Shown: one piece after another, positions 17,950 through 26,812 of the stretch
Numbering within the stretch: the stretch's first letter is position 1
Layout: every line of letters starts with the position of its first letter
From: Negativicutes bacterium
Lineage (GTDB): Bacteria > Bacillota_C > Negativicutes > Acidaminococcales > Acidaminococcaceae
Assembly (NCBI GenBank): GCA_009930275.1
Contig: RZYP01000001.1
Span: forward strand, 220,709-284,708
DNA: 64,000 nucleotides
Direction of reading: 5' to 3'
The notes under the pieces: model-generated
The model's input: only the letters and a program-made list of their open reading frames with translations
Databases searched by the model: none
Told to the model about the DNA's origin: nothing
Translations under genes and position numbers: made by a program

Positions 17950-18942
17950 ATGACAAAAGGTAGAATTTTTAGTGGCATGCAGCCATCGGGACGTTTTCAT
18001 CTCGGTAACTATATGGGGGCTTTAGAAAACTGGGTTAAATTACAGAATGATTATGAGTGTTTTTTCTCGATTGTCGACTTACATTCATTAACTTCATCAT
18101 TTGAAGACACGTCTAAGTTACAAGATAATATCCGAGAAATGGCGATAGATTGGCTGAGTGCCGGCCTTGACCCTGAGAAAAACACTATTTTTATTCAATC
18201 CCATGTTAAAGAGCACTCTGAATTGTTTTTGCTTTTATCAATGATGACTCCACTTTCATGGCTTGAACGCGTGCCAACATACAAAGATAAATTGCAGCAG
18301 CTTGGATCTCAAGGCAAAGACATCAACACTTATGGTTTCTTGGGCTATCCCGTTTTAATGGCTGCTGATATTATTTTGTATAAGGCTACTTGTGTTCCTG
18401 TAGGTGAAGACCAAGCAGCTCATTTGGAATTAACAAGAGAAATGGTTAGGCGCTTCAACTTCCTTTATAAAAAAGAGGTTTTTCCAGAGCCGCAAGCTGT
18501 TTACTCCAAGGCTAAAGTTTTGCCTGGGATTGATGGAAGAAAAATGAGCAAATCCTATGGAAACACAATACCTTTTGGTGCCGGCCCTGTTGAAATGAAA
18601 GAGCGCGTACGTCTTATGGTCACAGATCCAAATCGTATTAAAAAAACAGACAAAGGCAATCCGGACATATGTACGGTTTACACCTTTCACAAAGTCTTCA
18701 ATCCGGAAAATAGCGACGTTATTGCCTGCCAATGCCGTGAAGCTGAGATTGGCTGCGTGCAGTGTAAAAATTGTCTGGCTGAAAAAATGAATACTTTGTT
18801 GGCCGATATCCATATAAGGCGTGAAGAAATAAAGAATAAGCCTAATTATATTCGTGAAGTTTTAGAATATGGTGCTGTAAGAGCACGCAAAGTTGCTGCT
18901 GCCAACATGGAGGAAATTAAATCTGCAATGAATGTATTATAA
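17950..18942 (+). CDS. trpS: Tryptophanyl-tRNA synthetase with a probable iron-sulfur cluster motif
   Basis: Class I synthetase charging tRNA-Trp. The 330-residue protein has the HIGH-like HLGN at residues 17-20 in SGMQPSGRFHLGNYMGAL and KMSKS at 198-202. Near the anticodon-binding region there is a cluster of cysteines: C241, C260, C262, C269, C272 and C275. C262-x6-C269-x2-C272 with C241 twenty residues before resembles the C-x22-C-x6-C-x2-C pattern that binds a [4Fe-4S] cluster in the Thermotoga maritima enzyme. Such enzymes are found mostly in anaerobes. The gene is between the M50 protease and scpA, with short spacing. No T-box leader is seen upstream, so regulation is not evident. Confidence 0.96.
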   Translation: MTKGRIFSGMQPSGRFHLGNYMGALENWVKLQNDYECFFSIVDLHSLTSSFEDTSKLQDNIREMAIDWLSAGLDPEKNTIFIQSHVKEHSELFLLLSMMTPLSWLERVPTYKDKLQQLGSQGKDINTYGFLGYPVLMAADIILYKATCVPVGEDQAAHLELTREMVRRFNFLYKKEVFPEPQAVYSKAKVLPGIDGRKMSKSYGNTIPFGAGPVEMKERVRLMVTDPNRIKKTDKGNPDICTVYTFHKVFNPENSDVIACQCREAEIGCVQCKNCLAEKMNTLLADIHIRREEIKNKPNYIREVLEYGAVRARKVAAANMEEIKSAMNVL

Positions 18943-18957
18943 GAGGCAGGGGGAAAT

Positions 18958-19680
18958 ATGCCTAATTACAGCATAAAGATCCAAGATTTTGAGGGTCCGC
19001 TTGACCTTCTTATGCATTTAATAGAAAAAGATAAAATTGATATTTATGACATACCTATTGTTGACATCACTGAGCAATATATTGCTTATCTAAATGCCAT
19101 GAAAGAATTCGATATGAATGTTGCCAGCGATTTTCTTTTAATGGCTGCAACCTTATTGCAGATAAAGTCAAGAATGTTACTGCCTAAACCACCCGCAGAG
19201 GCCGAGGATGAGCAAAGTGATCCAAGACAAATGTTAGTGGAAATGTTAGTGGAATACCGTAAAATAAGAGCGCAGGCAAAATTATTGGCAGAATGTCTGC
19301 AAGACTCAAGACGCTATTATCAGCGCCTGCCAATGCAATTGCCTGAACTAAAGAAAAGAATTAAACCTTTAGATTTTGGAGACTTGCTTAATTCTTTAAC
19401 TGGTTTATTGTGTTCGCAAGAGCCTGAGTCCGCCGTAATTGAAAGACAAAGATTCAATGTACAGGATAAAATGAAGGATATTCTTTCTTATCTTAAAAAG
19501 AATAATCTTTCCATGGAATTTCATTCAGCAGTTAACAATAATACAGAACGTAGTGAGACTATTGCAATATTTTTGGCCATACTTGAATTGTTAAGATTGA
19601 ATCGCATTACGATACGACAAGGCAAACCTTTTTCAAGCATATTTATTTTTCTTAGAGAGGATGAAGCAAATGTTCTATGA
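18958..19680 (+). CDS. scpA: Segregation and condensation protein A
   Basis: Kleisin subunit of the SMC-ScpAB condensin complex, bridging SMC heads to compact and segregate the chromosome. The 240-residue protein has the family opening (IKIQDFEGPLDLLMHLIEKDKIDIYDIPIVDITEQYIAYL), a central MLLPK segment followed by acidic residues, and a C-terminal winged helix (IAIFLAILELLRLNRITIRQ). AGGGGG lies 4-9 nt upstream of the ATG. It overlaps scpB by 11 nt, indicating translational coupling of two subunits that function together. Confidence 0.95.
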   Translation: MPNYSIKIQDFEGPLDLLMHLIEKDKIDIYDIPIVDITEQYIAYLNAMKEFDMNVASDFLLMAATLLQIKSRMLLPKPPAEAEDEQSDPRQMLVEMLVEYRKIRAQAKLLAECLQDSRRYYQRLPMQLPELKKRIKPLDFGDLLNSLTGLLCSQEPESAVIERQRFNVQDKMKDILSYLKKNNLSMEFHSAVNNNTERSETIAIFLAILELLRLNRITIRQGKPFSSIFIFLREDEANVL

Positions 19681-20218
19681 TTACCTGCGCGGGCATGTCG
19701 AGGCATTGCTTTTTGCTTCTGGAGAACCTTTGTCAGAAAAAAAGATTGCCGAAATATTGCAAACTGAGCCTGAAACGGTAGAACGACTGATTGCTCTTTT
19801 GGAAGAAGATTATGAAAGTAAAAATAGAGGGATTTGCATACGACGCGTTGCTGGTGGCTATCAGTTGGTTACTAAGCCTGAAATGGATACTTTGATTAGG
19901 CAGCTTATTGCACAACAGGAATTAAAACTTTCTAATGCCGCCATGGAAACTCTGGCCATTGTTGCTTTCAAACAGCCTGTAACGAGGTCAGAGATGGAAG
20001 CAATTCGTGGAGTCAAGGTTGACGGAGTCGTAAACACTCTTTTAGAGACAGGCTTGATATGTGAAACAGGACGTAAGGATTCACTTGGAAGACCAATTTT
20101 GTATGGAACAACCGATCTTTTTCTAACAACCTTTGGGTTTAATTCATTAGATGAATTGCCTTCTTTACCTGTTGATTTATCGCCGTGGCAAGCAGAAAAA
20201 GTTGAAGAGGATGAGTGA
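19670..20218 (+). CDS. scpB: Segregation and condensation protein B
   Basis: Partner of ScpA that dimerises and binds the kleisin middle region. The 182-residue product has two winged-helix domains: GHVEALLFASGEPLSEKKIAEIL at the N terminus and LSNAAMETLAIVAFKQPVTRSEMEAIRGVKVDGVVNTLLETG in the second half, followed by GRPILYGTTDLFLTTFGF. AGAGAGG directly abuts an ATG at 19661, so the ATG at 19670 with 9-nt spacing is preferred. It ends at a hairpin terminator that may separate it from rluB. Confidence 0.95.
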   Translation: MFYDYLRGHVEALLFASGEPLSEKKIAEILQTEPETVERLIALLEEDYESKNRGICIRRVAGGYQLVTKPEMDTLIRQLIAQQELKLSNAAMETLAIVAFKQPVTRSEMEAIRGVKVDGVVNTLLETGLICETGRKDSLGRPILYGTTDLFLTTFGFNSLDELPSLPVDLSPWQAEKVEEDE

Positions 20219-20219
20219 T

Positions 20220-20250
20220 AAAACCGGATCGTATTCGTTCCGGTTTTTTT
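20220..20250 (+). terminator. Terminator after scpB
   Basis: AAAACCGGA pairs with TCCGGTTTT around a 10-nt loop, followed by T residues (20241-20250 is CGG followed by seven T). Confidence 0.8.
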
Positions 20251-20317
20251 GAAAATGTCGGCACCGTTAAAGTGTCTATGATAAAATATATAATGAAGTT
20301 GAAATTGAGGTATAGAA

Positions 20318-21046
20318 ATGGAAGAAAGATTACAGAAAATTCTTGCGGCCGCCGGCATTGCATCGAGGCGAGAAGCGGAAAAAATCATTTTGTCCGGCAG
20401 GGTTAAGGTTAACGGCAAGTTAGTGAAAGAGCTGGGAGCAAAATTTGGGCCAAAGGCTTTTATTACTGTTGACGGGAAACCAATAAAGAATGAGAAAAAA
20501 GTATATTATTTATTTTACAAGCCGAGGAGCGTCGTAACCACTATGGCTGATCCCCAAGGCAGACGCACTGTGTCGGATTTTCTAAAGGATATAACGGAAA
20601 AAGTTTTTCCGGTTGGACGCTTGGATTACAACACTGAAGGGCTTCTTCTGTTGACTAATGACGGCAATTTGGCGCAAAAGCTGACACATCCGAAAAACGA
20701 GATTAATAAATCTTACCGTGTCGTTGTCGTCGGTATTGTTCCTCAAGAAAAATTAGATTTGTTGAGAATAGGAGTTAAATTAGAAGATGGTGTGACAGCA
20801 CCGGCCCTGGTTGATTTAGTTGAATATGATCATGTGAAGAATTTATCAGTTTTTAATGTCACTATTCATGAGGGGAAAAATCGTCAAATCAGACGTATGT
20901 GTGACTATATTGGTTTCCCTGTAAGACAGTTAAAACGCTACAAAATCGCCAACTTGACTTTGAATGGCTTAAACCGTGGTCAATACAGGCCGCTTTATGA
21001 GGAAGAACTGCAGGCTCTTTTAAAGGCGGTAGATGCGCATGAGTAA
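20318..21046 (+). CDS. rluB: 23S rRNA pseudouridine synthase RluB/RsuA family
   Basis: Isomerises a uridine of 23S rRNA (RluB type, position 2605 in E. coli) to pseudouridine. The 242-residue protein has an N-terminal S4 RNA-binding domain (RLQKILAAAGIASRREAEKII) and the catalytic domain with Asp103 in GRLDYNTEGLLLLTNDG, then EGKNRQIRRMC. Length and motif form fit RluB/RsuA rather than the RluA or TruB groups; RsuA specificity (16S U516) cannot be excluded from sequence. It is placed after scpAB, as in many Firmicutes, and overlaps the next gene. Confidence 0.92.
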   Translation: MEERLQKILAAAGIASRREAEKIILSGRVKVNGKLVKELGAKFGPKAFITVDGKPIKNEKKVYYLFYKPRSVVTTMADPQGRRTVSDFLKDITEKVFPVGRLDYNTEGLLLLTNDGNLAQKLTHPKNEINKSYRVVVVGIVPQEKLDLLRIGVKLEDGVTAPALVDLVEYDHVKNLSVFNVTIHEGKNRQIRRMCDYIGFPVRQLKRYKIANLTLNGLNRGQYRPLYEEELQALLKAVDAHE

Positions 21047-22280
21047 TGTTATAGTAGTTGGTGGCGGTGCTGCCGGTTTGTTAGCAGGTATTGCTGCTGC
21101 GGAGCAAGGTGCTCAGGTTATAATTTTGGAAAAAATGTTTGCTCCCGGACGTAAGATATTAATTACGGGCAAGGGTCGCTGTAATATTACAAATGATTGT
21201 GAGATACCAGAAATAATCAAAAATCTTCCTGGCAATGGTCGTTTTTTGAACAGTGCCTTACATAGGTTTTCAAATAACGACATAGTTAATATGCTGGAAA
21301 GCCATGGTTTAAAAACAAAAGTAGAACGTGGCGGGCGCGTTTTCCCGGTTACAGATAAAGCTAAAGATGTTGTCGATACGTTATTAAACATTTTTCGTGC
21401 ATTAGGTGGGGAAATAAGAACCGACAAGTTAGTTTCCAGTGTTTTAATTGAAGATAAGCAGGTCAAAGGGGTTATTACTGTCGATGGTCATAAATATTTG
21501 GCTGACGCCGTAATCTTAGCAACAGGCGGAGCCTCTTATCCCGGTACAGGGTCTGATGGCAATGGGTTTCGTCTTGCTAAGGCCTGCGGCCACACAATTA
21601 TTGCTTTGAAACCTTCACTGGTGCCGCTTGAAAGTGATTCATGCTATATAAAGGATCTTCAGGGACTATCACTTCGCAATGTTCAAGTTTCTATTTGTAG
21701 TGCTTCTAAAGTTCTTGGACGTGAGTTTGGAGAAATGATATTCACTCATTTCGGCTTTTCAGGTCCAATTATCTTATCATTAAGCAAGGTTGTTTCGGCT
21801 TCCTTTGAAGAAGGGGAAAAAGATTTGGACCTCATTATTGACTTAAAACCTGCACTTGACGAACAAAAACTTGATGCGCGTATCCAGCGGGACTTTACTG
21901 CTTACGCTCGTAAACAACTTGTTAATGGAATGAAGGATTTGCTTCCGGCGAGATTGATCCCTGTCGTTTTAGATGCTGCGTTTCTTGATCCTGAGAAACC
22001 GATCAACCAGATCTCACGTGAGGAGCGCGGACGATTGGTACATAGCTTGAAAAACCTCTCATTTCCTATAACCGGCACAAGGCCGTTGGCGGAAGCAATA
22101 ATAACTGCCGGTGGTGTTTCGACAAAAGAAATTAATCCAAAAACGCTTGAATCAAAAATAGTGAAGAAGTTATATTTTGCAGGAGAAATTATTGATGTTG
22201 ATGGTTACACCGGTGGCTATAATCTACAAGCTGCTTTTTCAACGGGATACGCAGCTGGTATTGCTGCCGCTCAGAATTAA
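21039..22280 (+). CDS. FAD/NAD(P)-dependent oxidoreductase of the HI0933/BaiN-like family
   Basis: A flavoprotein of about 413 residues. It begins with a Rossmann motif (VIVVGGGAAGLLAGIAAAEQG), continues with GRKILITGKGRCNITNDC, the family hallmark, and ends with a second dinucleotide motif (LYFAGEIIDVDGYTGGYNLQAAFSTGYAAG). This widely conserved family is largely uncharacterised; some gut anaerobe members (BaiN) reduce bile-acid intermediates, but that role should not be assumed here. Two ATGs are possible: 21033 and 21039; the second has better spacing to AAAGGCGG. It overlaps rluB by 8 nt and is followed closely by cmk, so it sits in the same operon. Confidence 0.8.
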   Translation: MSNVIVVGGGAAGLLAGIAAAEQGAQVIILEKMFAPGRKILITGKGRCNITNDCEIPEIIKNLPGNGRFLNSALHRFSNNDIVNMLESHGLKTKVERGGRVFPVTDKAKDVVDTLLNIFRALGGEIRTDKLVSSVLIEDKQVKGVITVDGHKYLADAVILATGGASYPGTGSDGNGFRLAKACGHTIIALKPSLVPLESDSCYIKDLQGLSLRNVQVSICSASKVLGREFGEMIFTHFGFSGPIILSLSKVVSASFEEGEKDLDLIIDLKPALDEQKLDARIQRDFTAYARKQLVNGMKDLLPARLIPVVLDAAFLDPEKPINQISREERGRLVHSLKNLSFPITGTRPLAEAIITAGGVSTKEINPKTLESKIVKKLYFAGEIIDVDGYTGGYNLQAAFSTGYAAGIAAAQN

Positions 22281-22303
22281 TACACATAATAGGGGTGTTA
22301 TTT

Positions 22304-22972
22304 TTGAAAAGTAAAAAACTTGTAATAGCTATTGATGGTCCAGCCGGTGCCGGCAAAAGCACTATCGCCAAAATGGTTGCCGAAAAATTATGTTATATTT
22401 ATATTGATACAGGAGCTATGTACCGTGCGGTTACTTATAAATTTTTGCAGTCGGGATTACCTTTTGATGAAGAACTGGCTGGGAAATTAGCTGAAGATAT
22501 TAACATTTGTTTCAAACCTGAAGATGGTTTGAACCGTGTATTCGTTGATGGGGAAGAAGTCACTGAAGAGATAAGGTCTCAAGCAGTAACAACAAATGTA
22601 TCCAAGGTTTCTGCCGTTGCCGCCGTGCGTACTGCTATGGTAGGCCAGCAGCGCAAGATGGGTAAAAAGGGCGGAGTAGTGTTGGATGGACGCGACATTG
22701 GCACGGTTGTTTTTCCTGATGCTAATGTCAAAATATTTTTAACAGCTGATGTGGAAGAACGAGTAAACAGAAGATACAAAGAACTTTTAGGTAAGAATCA
22801 AACTGTGGATGAACAGAAATTGCGTGATGAAATCATTGCCCGCGACAAGTATGACAGCGAGCGTGAAATATCTCCGCTGCGATGCGCTGAAGACGCTTTC
22901 TTTCTTGATACTTCAGAAATGGATATACCTGAAGTAGTCAATAAAATTCTGGAAATCTGCAAGGTGAATTAA
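22304..22972 (+). CDS. cmk: Cytidylate kinase
   Basis: Phosphorylates CMP and dCMP. The 222-residue protein has the P-loop GPAGAGKST at residues 12-20, YIDTGAMYRAVTYKF, and the DGRDIGTVVFPDANVKIFLTA segment, followed by the LID-region RDKYDSEREISPLR. The start is probably a TTG at 22304, 7 nt after AGGGGTG (22291-22297); a GTG at 22295 in the same frame falls inside that ribosome site. Next is plsC after 1 nt, then ispH-S1, the common cmk-plsC-ispH-rpsA order of anaerobic Firmicutes. Confidence 0.95.
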   Translation: MKSKKLVIAIDGPAGAGKSTIAKMVAEKLCYIYIDTGAMYRAVTYKFLQSGLPFDEELAGKLAEDINICFKPEDGLNRVFVDGEEVTEEIRSQAVTTNVSKVSAVAAVRTAMVGQQRKMGKKGGVVLDGRDIGTVVFPDANVKIFLTADVEERVNRRYKELLGKNQTVDEQKLRDEIIARDKYDSEREISPLRCAEDAFFLDTSEMDIPEVVNKILEICKVN

Positions 22973-22973
22973 T

Positions 22974-23564
22974 ATGTTTTATTCTATTATTAAGGTAGTA
23001 TTATATTTGCTTGCAAAGATATTTCTGCGTTTGGAAATAACCGGCACCGAAAATGTACCAAAGAATGGTCCGGTTGTTATTGCGAGTAATCACTTAAGCC
23101 TTCTCGACCCGCCTATAATAGGCGTTGCGACTCCCCGCAAAATACACTTTATGGCCAAGCAAGAACTGTTTATACCTGTCCTGGGTGCCATTTATAAAAC
23201 ATTGGGTGCTTTTCCTGTAAGACGCGGCACGGCAGACAGAAGTGCTATAAAACATGGTATTGATTTGCTTCTTGATGAGAAGGTACTAGCCATTTTTCCT
23301 GAGGGTACTAGAAGCAAAAATGGCAAGCTTGGCAAGGCAGAACCTGGTGCTTTGATGATGGCTGGTAAAGCGAGGGCAGTAATTATTCCTACCGCTGTGA
23401 AAGGCGCCAATATTCGTAATAGTGGAAGATTATGGCCAAAAGTAAGAGTTGAGTTTGGCAGTCCTATCTATTTTTTAGAGGATGAACAGATAACTAAGGA
23501 CGTCATAATTAGCAAGACGGACGAGCTCATGCGTGAAATCCAAACATTGTTAGAAAAAAATTGA
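22974..23564 (+). CDS. plsC: 1-acyl-sn-glycerol-3-phosphate acyltransferase
   Basis: Adds the second acyl chain to lysophosphatidate to give phosphatidate at the cytoplasmic membrane. The 196-residue protein has the HxxxxD catalytic motif (SNHLSLLDPP), the acceptor-binding FPEGTRSKNGKLG, and a GALMMAGKARAVIIP segment typical of PlsC. A hydrophobic N terminus (IIKVVLYLLAKIFL) anchors it to the membrane. It is separated from cmk by a single nucleotide and its stop overlaps the region preceding ispH. plsY further downstream provides the first acylation step. Confidence 0.93.
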   Translation: MFYSIIKVVLYLLAKIFLRLEITGTENVPKNGPVVIASNHLSLLDPPIIGVATPRKIHFMAKQELFIPVLGAIYKTLGAFPVRRGTADRSAIKHGIDLLLDEKVLAIFPEGTRSKNGKLGKAEPGALMMAGKARAVIIPTAVKGANIRNSGRLWPKVRVEFGSPIYFLEDEQITKDVIISKTDELMREIQTLLEKN

Positions 23565-23572
23565 GGTTAAAT

Positions 23573-25621
23573 ATGAAGATAATTGTTGCTGAAAATTGCG
23601 GCTTTTGTTACGGTGTCAAGCGCGCTGTAGAATTAGCTTTAAAAGCAGCTAATGAAAATAATGATGTGGCCACTCTGGGCCCGTTAATCCATAATCCCCA
23701 AATGATTAATATGCTCGCTAAAAACAAGGTTGGGTGTTTTGCTCAACTAAGCGATTTTGCCGAAGATTCTACAGTTGTCTTAAGGTCACACGGAGTTGCC
23801 CCAGAAGTCTATGAGCAAGCTATAGCAAGAGGTCTTAAGATTATTGATGCGACTTGCCCGAATGTTTTGAATGCGCAAAAACGCGTTGCCTGTATGGCCG
23901 CAGGAGGATATCTGCCTGTTATAATAGGAGAAAAAAATCATCCTGAGGTACAGAGCATATTAGCATGGGCAGGACCGCAAGGATGCGTAGTAGAAACTAT
24001 TGCTGACATCAAAAATGTGCCACCTGCTGATAAATACGGAGTTGTCGTGCAAACGACTTTTGAGGTTGAAAAGTTTGAAGAAATGATTAAGATTCTTCAG
24101 CGTGACAGGAGTGGTGAATACAAGGTTGAAAAAACTATTTGTGATGCCACTGCTAAAAGGCAGAGTTCCGCGGTCCAGTTAGCAAAAAACGTTGATACTG
24201 TTTTCGTAATTGGTGGAAGAAACAGTGCTAATACAAGGCATTTATATGATATTGTCAAAAGAATATGCACAAATACTTTTCATATAGAGACAGCTGACGA
24301 GATCTTAATAGATATGATAAGAGCAAGTAAAACTATCGGAATTACAGCGGGAGCTTCTACTCCCGACTGGCTAATTAAGGAGGCTATTCATAAAATGGAA
24401 ACAATGGAAACAATGGAGAGCTTGTTGGAAAAAGAAGGCATGCACCTGCATCTTGGAATGACTGTTACCGCTACGGTTGTTGCCATTACGAAGGAGGAAG
24501 TTATAGTCGACTTTGGTTACCAAAGTGAGGGCAGAATTCCCTTTTCTCAATGGGCGTTAGATGCAACAAGAGAAAGCATTTTAAACGAAGTCAAAATTGG
24601 TGACACTGTAACTGTCAAGGTAGTAGCAAGTGAAAATCAAGACGGTTTTGTCGAATTATCTAAGATAAAAGCTGAGGCTGAAAAAGCTTGGGACGTTATT
24701 AAGAATTTAACAGATGACAAAAAAGTACTGGACGTCAAAGGGCTTGCTGCCGTCAAGGGTGGATTAACCGTGGCCGTTAGCGGGGTTGTCGGTTTTATTC
24801 CTGCTTCTCATTTGGAACTTAATCGTGTTGATAATATCGCAGCATATGTCGGTAAAAATATGCAGGCAGAAATTATCGAATTAGACATTGCCAAAAAACG
24901 TTTGGTATTATCGCGCCGAGGATTACTTAAATCTGAAAAGCTTGCAGCTGATAATAAATTCAGGGAAGAAAAAGCGGCACGAATTCAAGCCGTGAAAGAA
25001 GCAAAAATTGCAGCAGAAAAAGCTTCTTACGAAACTATCAATGAGGGTTTGATTGTTAAAGGAACTGTCAAAAAAGTTGCCGAATTTGGTCTTTTCGTTG
25101 AAATTGCACCTGGGTTGCAGGGGCTTGTCCATGTTTCAGAATTGTCATGGGATCGCACAAAAAAACCTTCAGAACTCTTTAAAGAGGGTGACGCTGTTGA
25201 TGTATTTATTAAGAAGATTGACCAGGAAGAGAAAAGAATTTCTCTTAGCATAAAGATGCTTACAGAAGATCCTTGGATGGCTGAAGCGTCTGAATTAAGA
25301 GAAGGGCAAATTCTTGATGGTACTGTTGAGAGGTTTTTAACATTTGGCGCTGTAGTTAAAATTACTGAAGCCGTTGAGGGTCTTGTTCACATATCCGAAA
25401 TATCCGATGAAAGAATCAACAAACCCGAAGATGCGCTTAAAATTGGGCAGAAAGTCAGGGTTAAAATCATTAAGCTTGATAAAAAACACAAGAAAGTTGG
25501 CTTGAGCATAGCTAAAGCCCGCCAAGATGAAGAGCAGGCCGAGTATACCCCTTATTTAAATGACAAGCCGGAACTTTCAGTTGATATTTCCGAAAAGTTC
25601 TCAGCAATCAAATCAGAATAA
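23573..25621 (+). CDS. ispH: Bifunctional IspH (HMBPP reductase) - ribosomal protein S1 fusion
   Basis: One 682-residue reading frame joins two proteins. Residues 1 to about 280 are IspH, the last enzyme of the MEP isoprenoid pathway, with the [4Fe-4S] ligands Cys12, Cys95 and Cys190 (GFCYGVKRA, DATCPNV, ICDATAKRQ) and the AGASTPDWLI end motif. From about 283 four S1 RNA-binding repeats follow; repeats 3 and 4 are canonical (GTVKKVAEFGLFVEI... and GTVERFLTFGAVVKI...), repeats 1 and 2 more divergent. Such fusions are known in Clostridia and Negativicutes. E. coli S1 has six repeats. The start is ATG 23573, after GAGGTTAA. No frameshift or internal stop separates the parts. Immediately downstream is fni, which uses the IspH product. 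Confidence 0.93.
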   Translation: MKIIVAENCGFCYGVKRAVELALKAANENNDVATLGPLIHNPQMINMLAKNKVGCFAQLSDFAEDSTVVLRSHGVAPEVYEQAIARGLKIIDATCPNVLNAQKRVACMAAGGYLPVIIGEKNHPEVQSILAWAGPQGCVVETIADIKNVPPADKYGVVVQTTFEVEKFEEMIKILQRDRSGEYKVEKTICDATAKRQSSAVQLAKNVDTVFVIGGRNSANTRHLYDIVKRICTNTFHIETADEILIDMIRASKTIGITAGASTPDWLIKEAIHKMETMETMESLLEKEGMHLHLGMTVTATVVAITKEEVIVDFGYQSEGRIPFSQWALDATRESILNEVKIGDTVTVKVVASENQDGFVELSKIKAEAEKAWDVIKNLTDDKKVLDVKGLAAVKGGLTVAVSGVVGFIPASHLELNRVDNIAAYVGKNMQAEIIELDIAKKRLVLSRRGLLKSEKLAADNKFREEKAARIQAVKEAKIAAEKASYETINEGLIVKGTVKKVAEFGLFVEIAPGLQGLVHVSELSWDRTKKPSELFKEGDAVDVFIKKIDQEEKRISLSIKMLTEDPWMAEASELREGQILDGTVERFLTFGAVVKITEAVEGLVHISEISDERINKPEDALKIGQKVRVKIIKLDKKHKKVGLSIAKARQDEEQAEYTPYLNDKPELSVDISEKFSAIKSE

Positions 25622-25639
25622 TTATTTCTGGAGGCATTG

Positions 25640-26698
25640 ATGATTCGTGTAAAACGGAAAGCGGACCATATAAAATACGCTGCGCTGCTTGGCGACGGGC
25701 CAGTATCTTCAGGCTTCGATGATGTGAACTTTATGCACAATTGTTTGCCCAACCTAAACATGCAAATGCTTAAATTGTCCACATCTATTGCCAGTATCAA
25801 GCTTGATAATCCGCTGCTGATTAACGCAATTACCGGAGGTTCTGATAAGTCTGCTGATGTAAATCAGATGCTAGCTGAAGTAGCCGCTGAAACTGGCTGT
25901 GCAATGGCAGTTGGTTCTCAGTATGGTGCTGTAACAAGAAACGAAGGTATAAAAAGTTTCGAGGTTGTTCGCAAGTATAATCCTGAAGGCATCGTTTTTG
26001 CTAATATGGGTGCTAATGCCAGAGTCGAGGATGCAGAGCGTGCAGTAGAAATGTTAAAAGCAGATGGTCTGCAGATTCATCTCAATGTTGCACAGGAGCT
26101 TATAATGCCCGAGGGCGACAAAGATTTTTACGGTTATTTGCAGAACATCGAATTAATTTGCAGCAAAGTTCAGGTACCAGTCATCGTTAAAGAAACCGGT
26201 TGTGGTATGATGAAACAGCAAGTTGCGCAGTTGCTAAATTGCGGTGTTAGCGTGATCGATGTCGGCGGGGTTGGCGGCACAAACTTTATTGCTATCGAAG
26301 CAACACGCAGAAAAGATAACTTATATAATAACTTATTAGGTTGGGGGATTCCGACGGCACTTTCGATTTTAGAGGCACGCGCAGTTTCTGACAATTCGGT
26401 TGGCATTATTGCTTCGGGAGGAATAAGAAGTGCTCTCGATATAGCTAAAGCCCTTGCTCTTGGCGCAAATGCTGTTGCCATGGCTGGCAATATTTTAAAC
26501 AAAGTAATGGTTGATGGTGTAGCTGCTACCGCCCAAGAGATATGCGATAAGCTGCAATTGTTGCGAACCATTATGATTTTAACCGGATGCAGCAGTATAT
26601 CAGCATTAAGAGAAACACCATTGTTGTTTTCCGGTGAATTATACCAGCATATTAATTGCAGAGGTTATAATTTAGCTGGATTATCACATAAACGTTGA
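25640..26698 (+). CDS. fni: Isopentenyl-diphosphate delta-isomerase, type 2 (FMN-dependent)
   Basis: Interconverts IPP and DMAPP using reduced FMN. The 352-residue TIM-barrel protein starts with RVKRKADHIKYAALLGDGP, has INAITGGSDKSADVNQMLAEVA, GSQYGAV, VIVKETGCGMMKQQVAQLLNCGVSVIDVGGVGGTNF, and IIASGGIRSALDIAKALALGANAVAMAG, the flavin phosphate-binding end. The start ATG at 25640 is 6 nt after CTGGAGG. It lies 18 nt after ispH-S1, so two isoprenoid steps are adjacent. IspH yields both isomers, making Fni an adjuster of the ratio. A terminator hairpin follows. Confidence 0.94.
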   Translation: MIRVKRKADHIKYAALLGDGPVSSGFDDVNFMHNCLPNLNMQMLKLSTSIASIKLDNPLLINAITGGSDKSADVNQMLAEVAAETGCAMAVGSQYGAVTRNEGIKSFEVVRKYNPEGIVFANMGANARVEDAERAVEMLKADGLQIHLNVAQELIMPEGDKDFYGYLQNIELICSKVQVPVIVKETGCGMMKQQVAQLLNCGVSVIDVGGVGGTNFIAIEATRRKDNLYNNLLGWGIPTALSILEARAVSDNSVGIIASGGIRSALDIAKALALGANAVAMAGNILNKVMVDGVAATAQEICDKLQLLRTIMILTGCSSISALRETPLLFSGELYQHINCRGYNLAGLSHKR

Positions 26699-26715
26699 CT
26701 ATATGTTTTTATGCG

Positions 26716-26756
26716 AGAGGGGCAATTGCTCCTCTTGCTTTGTGTTTTATTTTTGT
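26716..26756 (+). terminator. Terminator after fni
   Basis: AGAGGGGCAA (26716-26725) pairs with TTGCTCCTCT (26726-26735) with a single G-U pair, then a T-rich stretch follows. The hydrophobic residues encoded by the open frame across this hairpin are an artefact, not part of the next protein. Confidence 0.65.
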
Positions 26757-26812
26757 TTCATGTTATAATTACAATATTGAAGCTTATCTTATGGTTTAGG
26801 AGAATTAATGAA

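Noticed and set aside
26711..26812. Hydrophobic N-terminal extension of the DUF512 frame resembling a membrane anchor.
   Set aside because: It is translated across the fni terminator hairpin and T-rich tail; no ribosome site serves its start, whereas the ATG at 26813 has one and gives the family length.
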